Made by a program: the position numbers and the translations under genes
Shown: positions 8,335 through 17,800 of the stretch, piece after piece
How the letters are laid out: every line of letters starts with the position of its first letter
Position numbering within the stretch: the first letter of the stretch is position 1
Source: Agaribacterium haliotis
GTDB taxonomy: Bacteria > Pseudomonadota > Gammaproteobacteria > Pseudomonadales > Cellvibrionaceae
Direction: 5' to 3'
Length of the DNA stretch: 64,000 bases
Assembly: GCF_002312815.1 (NCBI RefSeq)
Contig: NZ_NKQJ01000006.1
Span: 1 to 64,000 of the forward strand
The notes under the pieces: generated by a model
What the model was told of the DNA's origin: nothing
Databases searched by the model: none
Seen by the model: only the letters and a program-made list of their open reading frames with translations

Positions 8335-8641
8335 GCTTCTTTGCAAGAAACATATGTCAGTAGCTTTAAGCGCAGAACTTATGTAGGTCGCCTATATATT
8401 TGGCCTACTTCCTTTTTGTCATAAGTATTTAGCAGCAACAGGTCGGCCTTGCCAACTAAAAGACTCAATTCATCTCTGTCAGCAGTGTTACGCCCACAAC
8501 AATAAAATCGTAAAATAAACGGGACAATAAACAAAAATCTAAGATAAGCTGTTGCCTCCCGTTTGATTGATTGTCTGCGCATCGTGAAAAACACGGCGCC
8601 GCATTTAGATAAAAGTGCTAAGCAGCATTGCAGGAAAAGAA
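8335..8641. other. Gene-free stretch, no recognised element
   Basis: Only a 71-codon minus-strand frame (8379-8594) with a Cys- and Arg-rich, non-family product is present; it was judged spurious. The GFA gene's ribosome site lies at the right end. Confidence 0.4.
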
Positions 8642-9064
8642 ATGAACACTACATTCGGAAGCTGCGCATGTAAAAATATCGAATACTGTTTTACCGGCGC
8701 GCCTATTAATTCTGCCTATTGTTATTGTACTCAGTGTCAGCTCTATACAAACTCTGATAAATGGTATGGGCTTTGGGTGCCCCAAGAAAATTTCAGTTTT
8801 ACCAAAGGCCAAACTAAAACCTTTATACGCAAAGGTGATTCGGGCATGGATATGTGCCACCATTTTTGTGACAACTGCGGTGTCAATTTAGCAGTGAAGG
8901 TTGAGATCGGTGGTTTTTTCAGTGTCGCAGCCAATACCGTTACCAAAGGCGAGGTGCCGGCACCGAATATGCTTATCTATACTAAAAATGCGGCTCGCTG
9001 GGCACACTTCCCCAGCGGCGTGCCCAAGTTTGATATTCTGCCGGCAGAAATGATGGGCGAGTGA
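8642..9064 (+). CDS. GFA-family (CENP-V/glutathione-dependent formaldehyde-activating-like) zinc protein
   Basis: 140 residues. The ATG at 8642 is chosen because AGGAAAAG precedes it; the frame opens nine codons earlier. Zinc-ligand cysteines follow the family pattern: GSCACKNIEY near the start, YCYCTQCQ near residues 28-35 and CHHFCDNCG near 71-79. Members bind two zinc ions. Some are linked to thiol adducts of aldehydes, but most have no proven substrate. It is followed closely by the phosphoribosyltransferase, though co-transcription is uncertain. Confidence 0.85.
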   Translation: MNTTFGSCACKNIEYCFTGAPINSAYCYCTQCQLYTNSDKWYGLWVPQENFSFTKGQTKTFIRKGDSGMDMCHHFCDNCGVNLAVKVEIGGFFSVAANTVTKGEVPAPNMLIYTKNAARWAHFPSGVPKFDILPAEMMGE

Positions 9065-9122
9065 CGCTTCTGGCGCCTAACGCTTTTAGTCAACAACAAG
9101 CTTGTTCACAAACGGATCCGCC

Positions 9123-9641
9123 ATGCATAAGTTGGGCAAACTGATCATCAGCCAGGAACAAATTCGTCGCGGAGTTGAAAGTGTTGCGCGCGAACTAGAG
9201 CAAGATTTTGCAGGCCTGCAGCCGGTGTTTATCAGCGTGGTACCGGGGGGGATTTTTTTCACCGCCGATTTGCTGCGCCAACTAAACTTTGCGTTGGCCA
9301 TGGATACGATTTCTTGCCCCCACGTTCCTGGCAGCCAAAACAACACGTCCACCATTGTTTATCAGCAGAATATAAATATAAAACAACGCCACGTTATTCT
9401 GCTGGATGATGCCATTGAATCAGGTGGCACTATGTCTCGCCTTTGCAGTCATATAAGTGAAACATTTCAGCCCGCGTCACTTTCAATCGCAACCTTATTT
9501 GTTAAACAACGCCGCAAAGCTATCGCATTTAAGCAGTATTTTGCCTATGAAATCGATAACAACGAGATCTTAGTTGGCTATGGCTTGCCGTGGCAAGATC
9601 ACTGGCGCAACTTGCCAACGATCGCCGAGCTAAAGCGCTGA
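9123..9641 (+). CDS. Hypoxanthine-type phosphoribosyltransferase
   Basis: 172 residues from the ATG at 9123 (an in-frame ATG at 9102 is possible; neither has a strong ribosome site). The PRPP-binding motif reads VILLDDAIESGGTM (about residues 90-103), matching the acidic-acidic-TG loop of type I phosphoribosyltransferases with Ser-Gly in place of Thr-Gly. An early PGGIFFTADL loop and a late YEIDNNEILVGYGL segment resemble Hpt/HprT purine-salvage enzymes. It would convert hypoxanthine or guanine to the nucleotide in the cytoplasm. Substrate choice cannot be fixed from sequence. Confidence 0.75.
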   Translation: MHKLGKLIISQEQIRRGVESVARELEQDFAGLQPVFISVVPGGIFFTADLLRQLNFALAMDTISCPHVPGSQNNTSTIVYQQNINIKQRHVILLDDAIESGGTMSRLCSHISETFQPASLSIATLFVKQRRKAIAFKQYFAYEIDNNEILVGYGLPWQDHWRNLPTIAELKR

Positions 9642-9863
9642 ACAAATAAAAGAAGCAATTTTAGCCAAAGCTTGATCTGCCTGCTTATTAAACACGACAA
9701 ATACTTGACAGCTAAAGCCTCGCCACGAAATAATTCGCCTGGGCTTGATTGGGCGCCCCTCTCGCAAAAGCGTTGGCACCATGTTTTCTCAATACTCTTC
9801 GCAAGTCTTTACTTGTATATCATCTCTGGTTCGCAGCGAGGCGTCCCAACCCCAGGAGGCGAT

Positions 9864-10334
9864 ATGCACAGCAGTAATACTGACAACCCTGTTTGCACAC
9901 AAGAGGCTGCGCTTGATTTATTCTCTCGCGAAGCTAAAAAACTTCACAAGGCCAGCCAGTCAAAGCTTTCATCAAAAGCGCTACCGGTTTTGCGCCGCTT
10001 AATTAAAAGCCAAACGTTTCGCGAAATATCACTGGTTCAACTATTTCAGCGCCAGGCCATTGTTCAGCGCAAGCATATCTTTCAGATGCTGGCACTTGAA
10101 GCGGGTTATAAAAATTGGGCGGAGTTTAAATATGCTCTTAGTGCGCTGCCGGCACATGAGCTTACGCACTACTGCCATTATTTGCTAAATGCAGGCTACC
10201 CCAACCACTGGTTTTCGTCGCTACCGGAAGCACAAGCCTTTGCTTCTGAGCACGGTGGCAGCGCCCTGAGCTTTGGCACACAAGCGCTTGTTATTCCTGC
10301 AGATTACGCTGTGGGCAATCTATCAAGCTGCTAA
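9864..10334 (+). CDS. Conserved-looking hypothetical protein
   Basis: 156 residues from the ATG at 9864, which has a strong AGGAGG site; the frame opens 64 codons earlier, but that part is not gene-like. It is mostly alpha-helical, with a basic, Gln/Arg-rich middle (FQRQAIVQRKHIFQMLA) and an aromatic GYKNWAEFKYAL motif. The C-terminal half has scattered His/Tyr residues. No signal peptide or membrane segment is seen. I do not recognise the family; the helical basic core could contact nucleic acid or a protein partner, but this is a guess. Confidence 0.55.
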   Translation: MHSSNTDNPVCTQEAALDLFSREAKKLHKASQSKLSSKALPVLRRLIKSQTFREISLVQLFQRQAIVQRKHIFQMLALEAGYKNWAEFKYALSALPAHELTHYCHYLLNAGYPNHWFSSLPEAQAFASEHGGSALSFGTQALVIPADYAVGNLSSC

Positions 10335-10340
10335 AAAACG

Positions 10341-10366
10341 GGGCCGGTTTCAACAGGGCCCGGCCC
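10341..10366. terminator. GC-rich hairpin after hypothetical gene
   Basis: GGGCCGG and CCGGCCC form a seven-base stem shortly after the stop at 10334. No T run follows on the plus strand, so terminator function is uncertain. Confidence 0.35.
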
Positions 10367-10420
10367 TCGCCTTATGCAAAACACTGACGCATATAAACGA
10401 TAAAGCGCCCCAAGTTTTAT

Positions 10421-10467
10421 ACAACACCAGAACCAGCATCTGCACCAAGCACACAACACCAGAACCA
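10421..10467. repeat. Direct repeat ACAACACCAGAACCA, two copies
   Basis: The 15-mer occurs at 10421-10435 and exactly again at 10453-10467, in an A/C-rich gap before the VOC gene. A similar A/C-rich tract with CAACACCAGAACTA occurs near 47425. Confidence 0.7.
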
Positions 10468-10515
10468 ACAACAGGCACACAATAACAGGGGCTTAGTTTT
10501 TTAAGAGCACAAACT

Positions 10516-10896
10516 ATGATTGGCTATGTATGTTTAGGTACAAATGATTACGATCGCGCGCTTGAGTTTTACGATCAGTTGGCCCCGGCCCTGGGCGCCC
10601 GTAAACTCTGGAGCACAGAGACCATGACGGCCTGGGGCCAATCGCGTGAACAGGCCGCACTTTGTGTGGTTAAACCCTGGAACAAAGAGCCGGCCAGCGC
10701 CGGCAACGGTACAATGTTTGCGCTCAAGCTGGACAGCAAAAATCGCGTCGACGCCGCCCACAAAAAGGCGCTGCTGCTTGGCGCTTGCGACGAAGGCGGC
10801 CCGGGCCCAAGAGGCGGGCACGGATTCTACGGCGCCTATGTGCGCGATCTTGATGGCAATAAGCTCTGTTTTTACCTTGCCGCGCCATCGTCTTAG
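10516..10896 (+). CDS. VOC-family (glyoxalase/bleomycin-resistance-like) protein
   Basis: 126 residues, a single-chain VOC protein with the paired beta-alpha-beta-beta-beta modules: MIGYVCLGTNDYDRALEFYD at the start and HGFYGAYVRDLDGNKLCFY at the end, the usual strand carrying the late acidic ligand (DLDGNK-L). Family members are metal-dependent lyases, isomerases or binding proteins. The subgroup with an early YVCLGTND opening is common in proteobacteria but without a proven reaction. It sits alone between AT-rich gaps. The fold is certain, the substrate unknown. Confidence 0.8.
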   Translation: MIGYVCLGTNDYDRALEFYDQLAPALGARKLWSTETMTAWGQSREQAALCVVKPWNKEPASAGNGTMFALKLDSKNRVDAAHKKALLLGACDEGGPGPRGGHGFYGAYVRDLDGNKLCFYLAAPSS

Positions 10897-11078
10897 AGCC
10901 AAAGCTCAAGCGCACTTACCGGCAAGCACAAACACCATTTATCTAAACCTTGGCCAAATCAACTAAAGCAAACTAATCCATGACAAGCCAAGCCAAGCCC
11001 GCAACAGTTAAAGGCGGCGCCGTTTAAAACAGCAACAACAAATAAAAACTAAGCACACTCTAGAGAAAGGAAGCCATT

Positions 11079-11618
11079 ATGAGAGCCAGCATTGCGATCG
11101 ATATGGACGATACGGTCGCCGATACACTAAGCCGCCATATAAGCTGGTATAAACAGCGCTTTGGCATAGTGCTAGCTAAAGAACAACTCGCCGGTAAAAG
11201 TTTTTACGACGCAGTACAAAAAGAACATCGCAGCGCCGTTCAACAGCACCCCCATGAAGCGGATTTTTTTGATCAGCTTGACGTGATCGACAACGCTGTT
11301 GAAGTGATACAGCACTTAAGCCAAAGCTACGATATTTTTTTCGCCAGCGCGGCGATGGAATACCCAAGTTCATTTCCAGCTAAGTACCGCTGGTTGCGCC
11401 AGCATTTTCCTTTTATCAGCCCAATGAACTATATCTTCTGTGGGTATAAAGGCATGCTTAACTGTGACTACCTGATTGACGATAGCCCGCGACATTTAGA
11501 CAATTTTAAGCAAACAGGCTTATTGTTTTCTGCCCCGCACAACAGCCAATATTCAAATTATCAACGAGTGCAGAACTGGCAAGCAGTGAAAAGCTATTTT
11601 GCTAAACTCAGCACCTAG
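11079..11618 (+). CDS. 5'(3')-deoxyribonucleotidase (NT5C type, HAD superfamily)
   Basis: 179 residues, with AGGAAG before the ATG. HAD motif I reads DMDDTVADT (Asp8 and Asp10 as nucleophile and acid). SAAMEYP near residue 90 corresponds to motif II, and LIDDSPRHLDNF near 130-142 carries the metal-binding aspartates of motif IV. Length and motif order fit the NT5C/PF06941 family, which removes phosphate from deoxynucleoside monophosphates. It is transcribed toward the convergent phoD, with a hairpin between. Confidence 0.85.
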   Translation: MRASIAIDMDDTVADTLSRHISWYKQRFGIVLAKEQLAGKSFYDAVQKEHRSAVQQHPHEADFFDQLDVIDNAVEVIQHLSQSYDIFFASAAMEYPSSFPAKYRWLRQHFPFISPMNYIFCGYKGMLNCDYLIDDSPRHLDNFKQTGLLFSAPHNSQYSNYQRVQNWQAVKSYFAKLST

Positions 11619-11653
11619 CACCCGCACCCAGCCGGCGCCATCAGCGGCAACAG

Positions 11654-11692
11654 AAAAAAGCTGCAGGCTACCGTTTTCAGCCGGCCTGCAGC
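11654..11692 (-). terminator. Terminator for the phoD-like gene
   Basis: GCTGCAGGC and GCCTGCAGC form a nine-base stem (11660-11692). On the minus strand it is followed by six T, so it terminates the leftward phoD transcript; it may act both ways. Confidence 0.7.
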
Positions 11693-11730
11693 GCGCTTAC
11701 TGTGATTTAACGATGCAGATAAACGAGCCC

Positions 11731-13497
11731 CTAGCTGTGCATGCTCAGCTTGTTTTCACCAAGCTTGACGCTCAGCCGCTTGGTACTTGCCTCTTTTAAC
11801 TGGTAGTTTGCCTCTTCAATGGTGTCGACAAACAACCATTCACACTGAGCCTGCTCTTTGCTAAAGCTGAGCACGGCCAAACCGCGATCGTGCAAATTGG
11901 CCCACTGCAGATCGTCAATTAATAAGCTCAAACCCTGGGCAAGGCTGGCTGCACCGGGCTCGTCCAGATCCAAATACTGCTCCATACCGGGCGAGCTGAC
12001 GGCGGCAACCGCAAACTCAACACCGACGGCATCGCCGTGTCGATCAACTAAGTTATTGGCCCAGGCATTGTGGGTATCGCCGGCCAGCACAACCAGGTTT
12101 TTACCGAGTTGCTTGGCGCTTGCGTACAGCACTTCGCGCTCGTATTGATAGCCGTCCCAGGCATCGAGGTTATAAGGCGCAACACTGTTCACCCGCGCCA
12201 GCTCCTGTTCGCTCAGGCTTGTATCTCCCTGCAGCTGACGCTGCTTAATCTGCGCCAGCTCAGCCAGGCTCGCCGCAGGGTCTGCAGCCGCACCAAGCTG
12301 AACCAATACCTCGAGCGGAATATTCATTTTGCCCATTAGCACCTGCTGGCCAAGCAACTGCCAAGTTGCATTGGAAGCACTCAGTTGCTGCTGCAGCCAC
12401 TGCAGTTGCCCGCTGCCCAACAGCGCGCGCTGCTCGTCGCTAACGGCGGCAACAAAAGCCGCGGCGTTAAAGCTGCCATCGCTGTTGTAAAAACGCGCAT
12501 CACTTAGGCTCAAAGCCTCCGTTCGTGCAATTAAACGCGTATCGAGCATCATCAGGTTCACCAGCTCGCCCCACTGAAAGCGCCGGTACAAGGTATCTAA
12601 GTCACCTTCGCTGGCCGGGCGTATTGGCAGCCACTCAAAATACGCTTTAAGCGCATTGTATTTGCGGCGAGTAAAATCGCCTTCGCTGGCCTCAGTGTGA
12701 TTTTCTGCGCCACCAATATGGGCATCGTTGGCGACTTCGTGATCGTCGGGTACAACAATCATCGGCACCACGGCATGCAAGGCGGCAAGGCCTAAGTCAC
12801 TGCGATATAGCGCGTAGCGCTTGCGGTAGTCGTCGAGCTCTATCAATTCAACGTCGTTGTCCGCCGGCAGCTCGCGGCCGATCATCTCGGCTTTTTCGGT
12901 GGCGTACTCACCCATGCGGTACTCGTAGATATAGTCGCCAAGGTGCAGCGCCGCATCGAGATCGGTCATTTTTGCAGCCTCGCTATAGGCGTTAAAAAAA
13001 CCGCGCGGATAATTAGAGCACGAGAACATCGCCAGTTTTACCTGGCTGACATCGGCGCCCTCGGCCGGCAGGGTTTTGGTGCGGCCAACCGCAGATTTTT
13101 TACCGTTTGAAAGGAAGCGATAGTAGTACTCCGTGGCCGGGCTGAGCTCAATGGCATCAACTTTTATGGTGTAGTCATTTTCCGCCAGCGCTTCGGCTTC
13201 ACCGCGGCGCAAGACCTTATTAAAGTCCGGGTCACTGGCCAGTTCGTAAACAACCGTAAGGCTTGAATGGCTGTCGACATCCTCTGGCAGCGCCCTTGTC
13301 CATAAAATAACCCTATCCGCCTGCGGGTCACCACTGGCAACACCGTGGCTAAACGACATCGCTATGCTTGCGCCGGGCTCTGTTGGGCCAGCGCCATCAT
13401 CGTCGCCACCACAGGCAACTAGACCGCTGGATACCACTACAGAGCCTAATCCCATGGCTGAAAACTTAATTAAATCGCGACGCTGAATACTACTCAC
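11731..13497 (-). CDS. phoD: PhoD-like alkaline phosphatase, Tat-exported
   Basis: 588 residues. The N-terminus carries a Tat motif (QRRDLIKF, residues 5-12), a hydrophobic stretch, and a lipobox-like GLVACGG. PhoD metal-site motifs are visible: HLGDYIYEY, VPDDHEVANDAHIGG and LAGDTHNAWANNL. A fibronectin-like N-terminal domain (about 45-145) precedes the calcium/iron phosphatase domain. PhoD hydrolyses phosphomonoesters and diesters outside the cytoplasm. A weak pair of Pho half-sites lies upstream, which would fit induction by phosphate starvation. Confidence 0.9.
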   Translation of the reverse strand: MSSIQRRDLIKFSAMGLGSVVVSSGLVACGGDDDGAGPTEPGASIAMSFSHGVASGDPQADRVILWTRALPEDVDSHSSLTVVYELASDPDFNKVLRRGEAEALAENDYTIKVDAIELSPATEYYYRFLSNGKKSAVGRTKTLPAEGADVSQVKLAMFSCSNYPRGFFNAYSEAAKMTDLDAALHLGDYIYEYRMGEYATEKAEMIGRELPADNDVELIELDDYRKRYALYRSDLGLAALHAVVPMIVVPDDHEVANDAHIGGAENHTEASEGDFTRRKYNALKAYFEWLPIRPASEGDLDTLYRRFQWGELVNLMMLDTRLIARTEALSLSDARFYNSDGSFNAAAFVAAVSDEQRALLGSGQLQWLQQQLSASNATWQLLGQQVLMGKMNIPLEVLVQLGAAADPAASLAELAQIKQRQLQGDTSLSEQELARVNSVAPYNLDAWDGYQYEREVLYASAKQLGKNLVVLAGDTHNAWANNLVDRHGDAVGVEFAVAAVSSPGMEQYLDLDEPGAASLAQGLSLLIDDLQWANLHDRGLAVLSFSKEQAQCEWLFVDTIEEANYQLKEASTKRLSVKLGENKLSMHS

Positions 13498-13559
13498 TGC
13501 TTACTCCAAGAAAAATCAAACATAAGTTTGAAAGCTTAAAGCCGGCATATGAAAAGTAA

Positions 13560-13577
13560 GTGACTAAAAGGCGACAA
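13560..13577 (-). promoter_or_regulatory. Weak Pho-box-like pair upstream of phoD
   Basis: On the minus strand TTGTCGC and AGTCAC half-sites are spaced 11 bp apart, as in the PhoB consensus CTGTCATAWAWCTGTCAY; about 11 of 18 positions agree. It lies 63 bp upstream of the phoD start. Confidence 0.35.
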
Positions 13578-13695
13578 AAATATAATTTTTACACAGCAGT
13601 TATACGTGGCGTACAATATTTAAACTCATCAAAACAAGTTAGTGCACCCGGTCAAGGCTCACCAGCCCCAGCCCAATTTAGCCCCCAAGGAAGAT

Positions 13696-14019
13696 ATGCG
13701 ACTCTTATTTGTGCTACTCATCTACAGCGCTTTTTTTAGTTTGAGCGCGTGCGGAACCTATACCAGCCTATCGAATAGTGACAACAGCATTGAGCGCAAG
13801 CTCAGCCGCAGCGGTACCTACTGCAACAGTACCTCTCGCGTATACGGAGGCCTGTCTTACAACTTTTGCAAGCTCAACGCCAACCCCCAAAAAAGTGCCT
13901 ATTTTGCGCCGATGCTGCCTCTGTATCTGATTGACAGCGCCGTGTGTTTAGTTAGCGACACTCTAGTCCTGCCGTACACAATTGCCGAACAGGCTCAACA
14001 CGGTAATATAGAGCTTTAA
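13696..14019 (+). CDS. YceK/YidQ-family lipoprotein
   Basis: 107 residues from the ATG at 13696, chosen for the AAGGAAG just upstream. The lipoprotein signal peptide ends in FSLSAC, then GTYTSL. The mature part has the YceK pattern: RVYGGLSYNF, a Pro-rich LPLYLIDSAVCLVSDTLVLPYT block and two further cysteines. The function is not established; it is a small outer-membrane-directed lipoprotein. It ends 21 bp before the acetyltransferase and may be co-transcribed. Confidence 0.75.
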   Translation: MRLLFVLLIYSAFFSLSACGTYTSLSNSDNSIERKLSRSGTYCNSTSRVYGGLSYNFCKLNANPQKSAYFAPMLPLYLIDSAVCLVSDTLVLPYTIAEQAQHGNIEL

Positions 14020-14040
14020 TGCTCAAGTACCCCGCTGCCC

Positions 14041-14622
14041 ATGCACATTAGACCAGCCAGAATCAGCGACAAAGACGCCATTGAACAACTGTACCTCGCC
14101 GCGTTTGACCAGAGCGAGGCCGCTGCGGTGGCAGAGCTTGCGCTTGAGTTTCTCGGTGAAAACAGCCAACCGGCCTGCCTTAATTTGGTCGCGCTTGTTA
14201 ACGACAATAACAACGACAATAACCACAACAGCGAAGCTGGCGAGCCCGGAGGCCCATCGATTGTCGGCCATATCAGCCTCAGCCCGTGCTTTGAGCCTGG
14301 CAGCAACAAGCTTGTGGCCTATATACTCGCGCCTTTGGCCGTCGCCCCGGGCGAGCAAAAACAAGGGCTCGGCTCGGCACTTGTTAAGCAAGCTCTAGTG
14401 CAAATAAAGCAACACTGTGACTACATTTTGGTCTACGGCGACCCGGCTTATTATGGCCGCTTCGGTTTTAATACTGAGCTAGGCCAAAGTTTTATCCCGC
14501 CCTACCCGCTACAATTTGCCGAGGGCTGGCAGGCCTTAGCGCTCAAGCCACACGCAAGCAGCCCAGAGCAAGCGCGTAAATTTCACTGCCTTGGCCCCCT
14601 AAGTCACGCTGCACTGTGGTAG
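14041..14622 (+). CDS. GNAT-family N-acetyltransferase (YhbS-like)
   Basis: 193 residues. It has an N-terminal strand, HIRPARISDKDAIEQLYLAAF, in pieces typical of GNAT, and the acetyl-CoA loop LAVAPGEQKQGLGSALV (about 100-116; R/Q-x-x-G-x-G/A form with Q at the first position). A VYGDPAYYGRFGF motif near residue 138-150 is characteristic of the YhbS group. An Asn/Asp-rich insert (about 58-68) is unusual. The acceptor substrate is unknown. It has no clear ribosome site and may depend on the upstream lipoprotein gene. Confidence 0.8.
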   Translation: MHIRPARISDKDAIEQLYLAAFDQSEAAAVAELALEFLGENSQPACLNLVALVNDNNNDNNHNSEAGEPGGPSIVGHISLSPCFEPGSNKLVAYILAPLAVAPGEQKQGLGSALVKQALVQIKQHCDYILVYGDPAYYGRFGFNTELGQSFIPPYPLQFAEGWQALALKPHASSPEQARKFHCLGPLSHAALW

Positions 14623-14695
14623 TCTCGCGCGGCGCAGCAAAGGCCGGCAATGTACCGGGGCACTTTTTATTAACAGCCTTTTAGGTGAACGGTGC

Positions 14696-14736
14696 TTTTT
14701 GTGGCGTATTTTTGGTGGCATATTTTTGATGGCAGA
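14696..14736. repeat. Three imperfect TTTTTGRTGGCATA repeats
   Basis: Units at 14696-14708, 14709-14722 and 14723-14736 share TTTTTG-TGGC. They sit in the leader region of the CRTAC1-like gene. Confidence 0.65.
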
Positions 14737-14812
14737 GAAACCGCCAATCTAACAATCGCGCTTATATCCGCGCAGCTCAAAAACAATTAAGCGGCAAAAA
14801 CACCCGCTAGCA

Positions 14813-14842
14813 AGCAATAGCAATAGCAATAGCAATAGCAAT
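14813..14842. repeat. Five tandem AGCAAT hexamers
   Basis: Five perfect copies of AGCAAT end 30 bp before the CRTAC1-like start codon. The repeat lies in the promoter or 5' leader, so changes in copy number would alter spacing rather than the reading frame. Confidence 0.9.
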
Positions 14843-14872
14843 AAGTATTAAGCAACAAACAAGGCCCCAGAC

Positions 14873-17800
14873 ATGACTTCCCCAAAGCCTTCCGTGCTCG
14901 CCCTCTCGGCTTTATTTATCAGTGCAAGCCTGCTTGGCGCCTGCAGCGAAGATAAAAGCAGCAAGCAAAGTTTTATTCTTGCCCCCGCCGACCCGGTAAC
15001 GATTAACACCCAAGTTCAAACTTCGACCTTACAGCGCCTGAATGTAGACTTAGATAACCCCCAGAGCTATGCCAGCCTCAGCGTTTATGCAGGCGATCGC
15101 CTGCTTGCCGAAAGCCTGGATATCGCCGTGCACGGGCGCCAACAACTTAACACCTTGTTGCAATTTAACAGCCTTGGGGAAAAACAACTGCGCTTTGTCA
15201 GTAACAACGCCAAGCTGACGATTTACAGTTACGAACTCGAGCCCGTCGCAGGCCTTGAGCAACCACAGTTTAAAGATATCAGTGAGCGGGCCGGCATCGA
15301 CAAGGCCAATTCCTTAAAATATGCCGGCCCAACCATCGCCGATATCGATATGGACGGCGACTACGATTTTATCGTCAACAACCACAACGACGTCAGCAGC
15401 AAGCTTTACTGGAACAACGGCGACGGCACGGTTAGCAAACACAGTGTCGATCTGGCGCGCTGGTACATGCACGACCTGCACGGCACCGCAGCTGGCGACT
15501 ACGATAACGACGGCGACCTCGACCTGGTTGTCACCCAGGGCGGTGGCAACGGCATGAACCCATCAGAAAATAATTTTTACCTAAACCAGAACAATAACTT
15601 TGTGCTGTACACCGGGGATGTTGGCATCGATCGGGGCGGTCGCGGCCGCGGCGCGCGCTGGTCAGATATGGATCTCGACGGCGACCTGGATCTTTTACTG
15701 TTTAATGAAGCCAGCCTCTACGGTTACAAACCACAGCACTTTTTTTACGAAAATTTGGGCAATGGCAAGTTGGCATTTAAACACGTGCCAGGCCTTGAAG
15801 ATTTGCACCAGAGCCGCGTATTGCTGACCGACTTCAACAGCGATGGTATCGACGACCTTATTTTTTACGGGCCGGTTTCACTGTGGCAGAGCAACGGTGA
15901 CTTCAGTTTTAGCGATGTCAGCCACAAACTGCCCGAGGCCATTAAAAAACTGCCCCAGGTCATGGCGATGAGCGATATTGATATCGACAACGACGGTGAT
16001 CTAGACCTTTTTCTTGCGCGCGGTAAATTATTTGAAGGCGGCCAGGGTGAAACGCCGTCGATGGACTTTGACCCGCAAACAAAGCTGTTTTCTATCAAAC
16101 CTCGCGGTTTTAAAGGTGTTGATCGTTTTCGTTTTAGCGCCGACGGCGATGTGTTATTTCACAACTACTACTACCTCGCCCAGGGCGGACTAATCGGCAA
16201 AGACTACCCGGTATTTCTCGGTGCCGACAAAAACAAACTTAAAATAGCCAACGGCGAGCAATTTACTTTAAGCGCCGATCAAGCCCAGGGCTGGCCCGAA
16301 GAGCACAGCGAAAACGGCATGTATTTTGGTTATCTCGGCGATAAACAGTGGCAGGCTGCACTGGTTCGCAACGGCAATATCTTCTGGGGTTTTCAATTTA
16401 GCTTAAGCGGCGTCAGCAGTGTCACACCTGATTTTGTGCCGCAAAATCGCAACGAGGCGGACTACCTGCTGCGAAATGATGGCGACACCTTTGTCGACGT
16501 CAGCCGCGCCTGGAATATCCCGGCGGGCACCAACGCCCTGGGCGTAACCAACGGTGACTTTAACAACGACGGTTTGCAGGATTTATTTGTCTACCGCTGG
16601 GGCAAGGTTGGCGCAAAGAGCTCAGACTATTTATTGCTAAATCGCGACGCCAGGCAATTTGAAACCGTTACCATGCACGGTGCCAATGATATCGGCGGCC
16701 CCGGCAACGGCGATATGGGCCAGGCCTTTGACTTTGATCTAGACGGCGACCTGGATTTGTTAAACGGCAGCGAAAACGGCCAGTGGTATCTGTATGAAAA
16801 TAGCCAGCCGGGCAGCGGCAACTACGCCCTTGTGCGTGTTGCTTATGCGCCTAAATCGGGTATTGATGCGTTATCTGCGCAAGTTAGCCTTAAGACAGCC
16901 AATAACAGCTACACAAAACGTGTCGGTTCGGCCGGTGAAGTCTTCTCCCAGAGCCTGCTGAACACTGTGCACTTTGGCCTTGGCAATGAAACGAAGATTG
17001 AACAGATCAAGATACGCTGGCGCAACGGTGAAGAAGTTGAATTTAATAACAAACAGGCCAACCAGCTGTTTGACAGCAACAAACTCGACCCACAAAAGCT
17101 GCAATTAAACGCAAGCCGTCTGCGCGAAGGCGCAACAGCCAAGGTCACAGCTAGTTTTGAGCCCGCTGCGGCTAATAGCGATTTGCACTGGCATTCGAGC
17201 CAGCCAAATATTATTCACGTTGATCAAAACGGTGAGCTGCGCGCACTTGGTAAAGCCGGGCAGTCGGCACAAATTAGCGCGCAGAGTTCAGCCAACGGCT
17301 TGCAACAAAAAATAGACGTGCTTATCGAGCCGTGGACAAAAATCGAACTGCAAGATATTTATTTCGACAGTAAAAAAATCAAGCTCTACAGCGGTGAAAG
17401 CATGCAGTTAAATGCGCTGCTGGCACCTACCAATGCAGATGTAAACGAACTGCAGTGGACAAGCAGCAATGAACAGGTCGCCAGCGTAAACAGTACAGGA
17501 ACAATTAGCGCACTGAGCCCGGGCCAAACTTCGATCGCGGTTTTCAGCCCCGAGTACCCGCAGCTAAAGGCACAGCTAGAGTTGACGGTTGAAAACTACC
17601 AAGAGCCTTATATTAAAATCCGCCAGCGTTCGAGCTTTGAAGATAACAAGCTAAAAAACAGCGGTGAATTGCATGTTGTTGTCGACTACCACGCGGGTTC
17701 CGGCAACAAAGTTATTTTCTCTGATGAAGGCGGCGTTCGCTTTTGGCTGCGCCATTTCCGCTCAAAGTGGTTCCCGGTTAAAGATGTGGTACTGGTGGAT

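Noticed and set aside
8379-8594. 71-residue minus-strand ORF
   Set aside because: No ribosome site, Arg/Cys-rich composition, no family resemblance.
10341-10366. Strong terminator for the 9864 gene
   Set aside because: Good stem but no T run on the plus strand; kept at low confidence only.
14730-14745. TGGCAGAGAAACCGCC as a sigma54 promoter of the CRTAC1-like gene
   Set aside because: Poor -12 box, about 130 bp from the start codon and no TTGCAA dyad; GG/GC spacing alone is common by chance.
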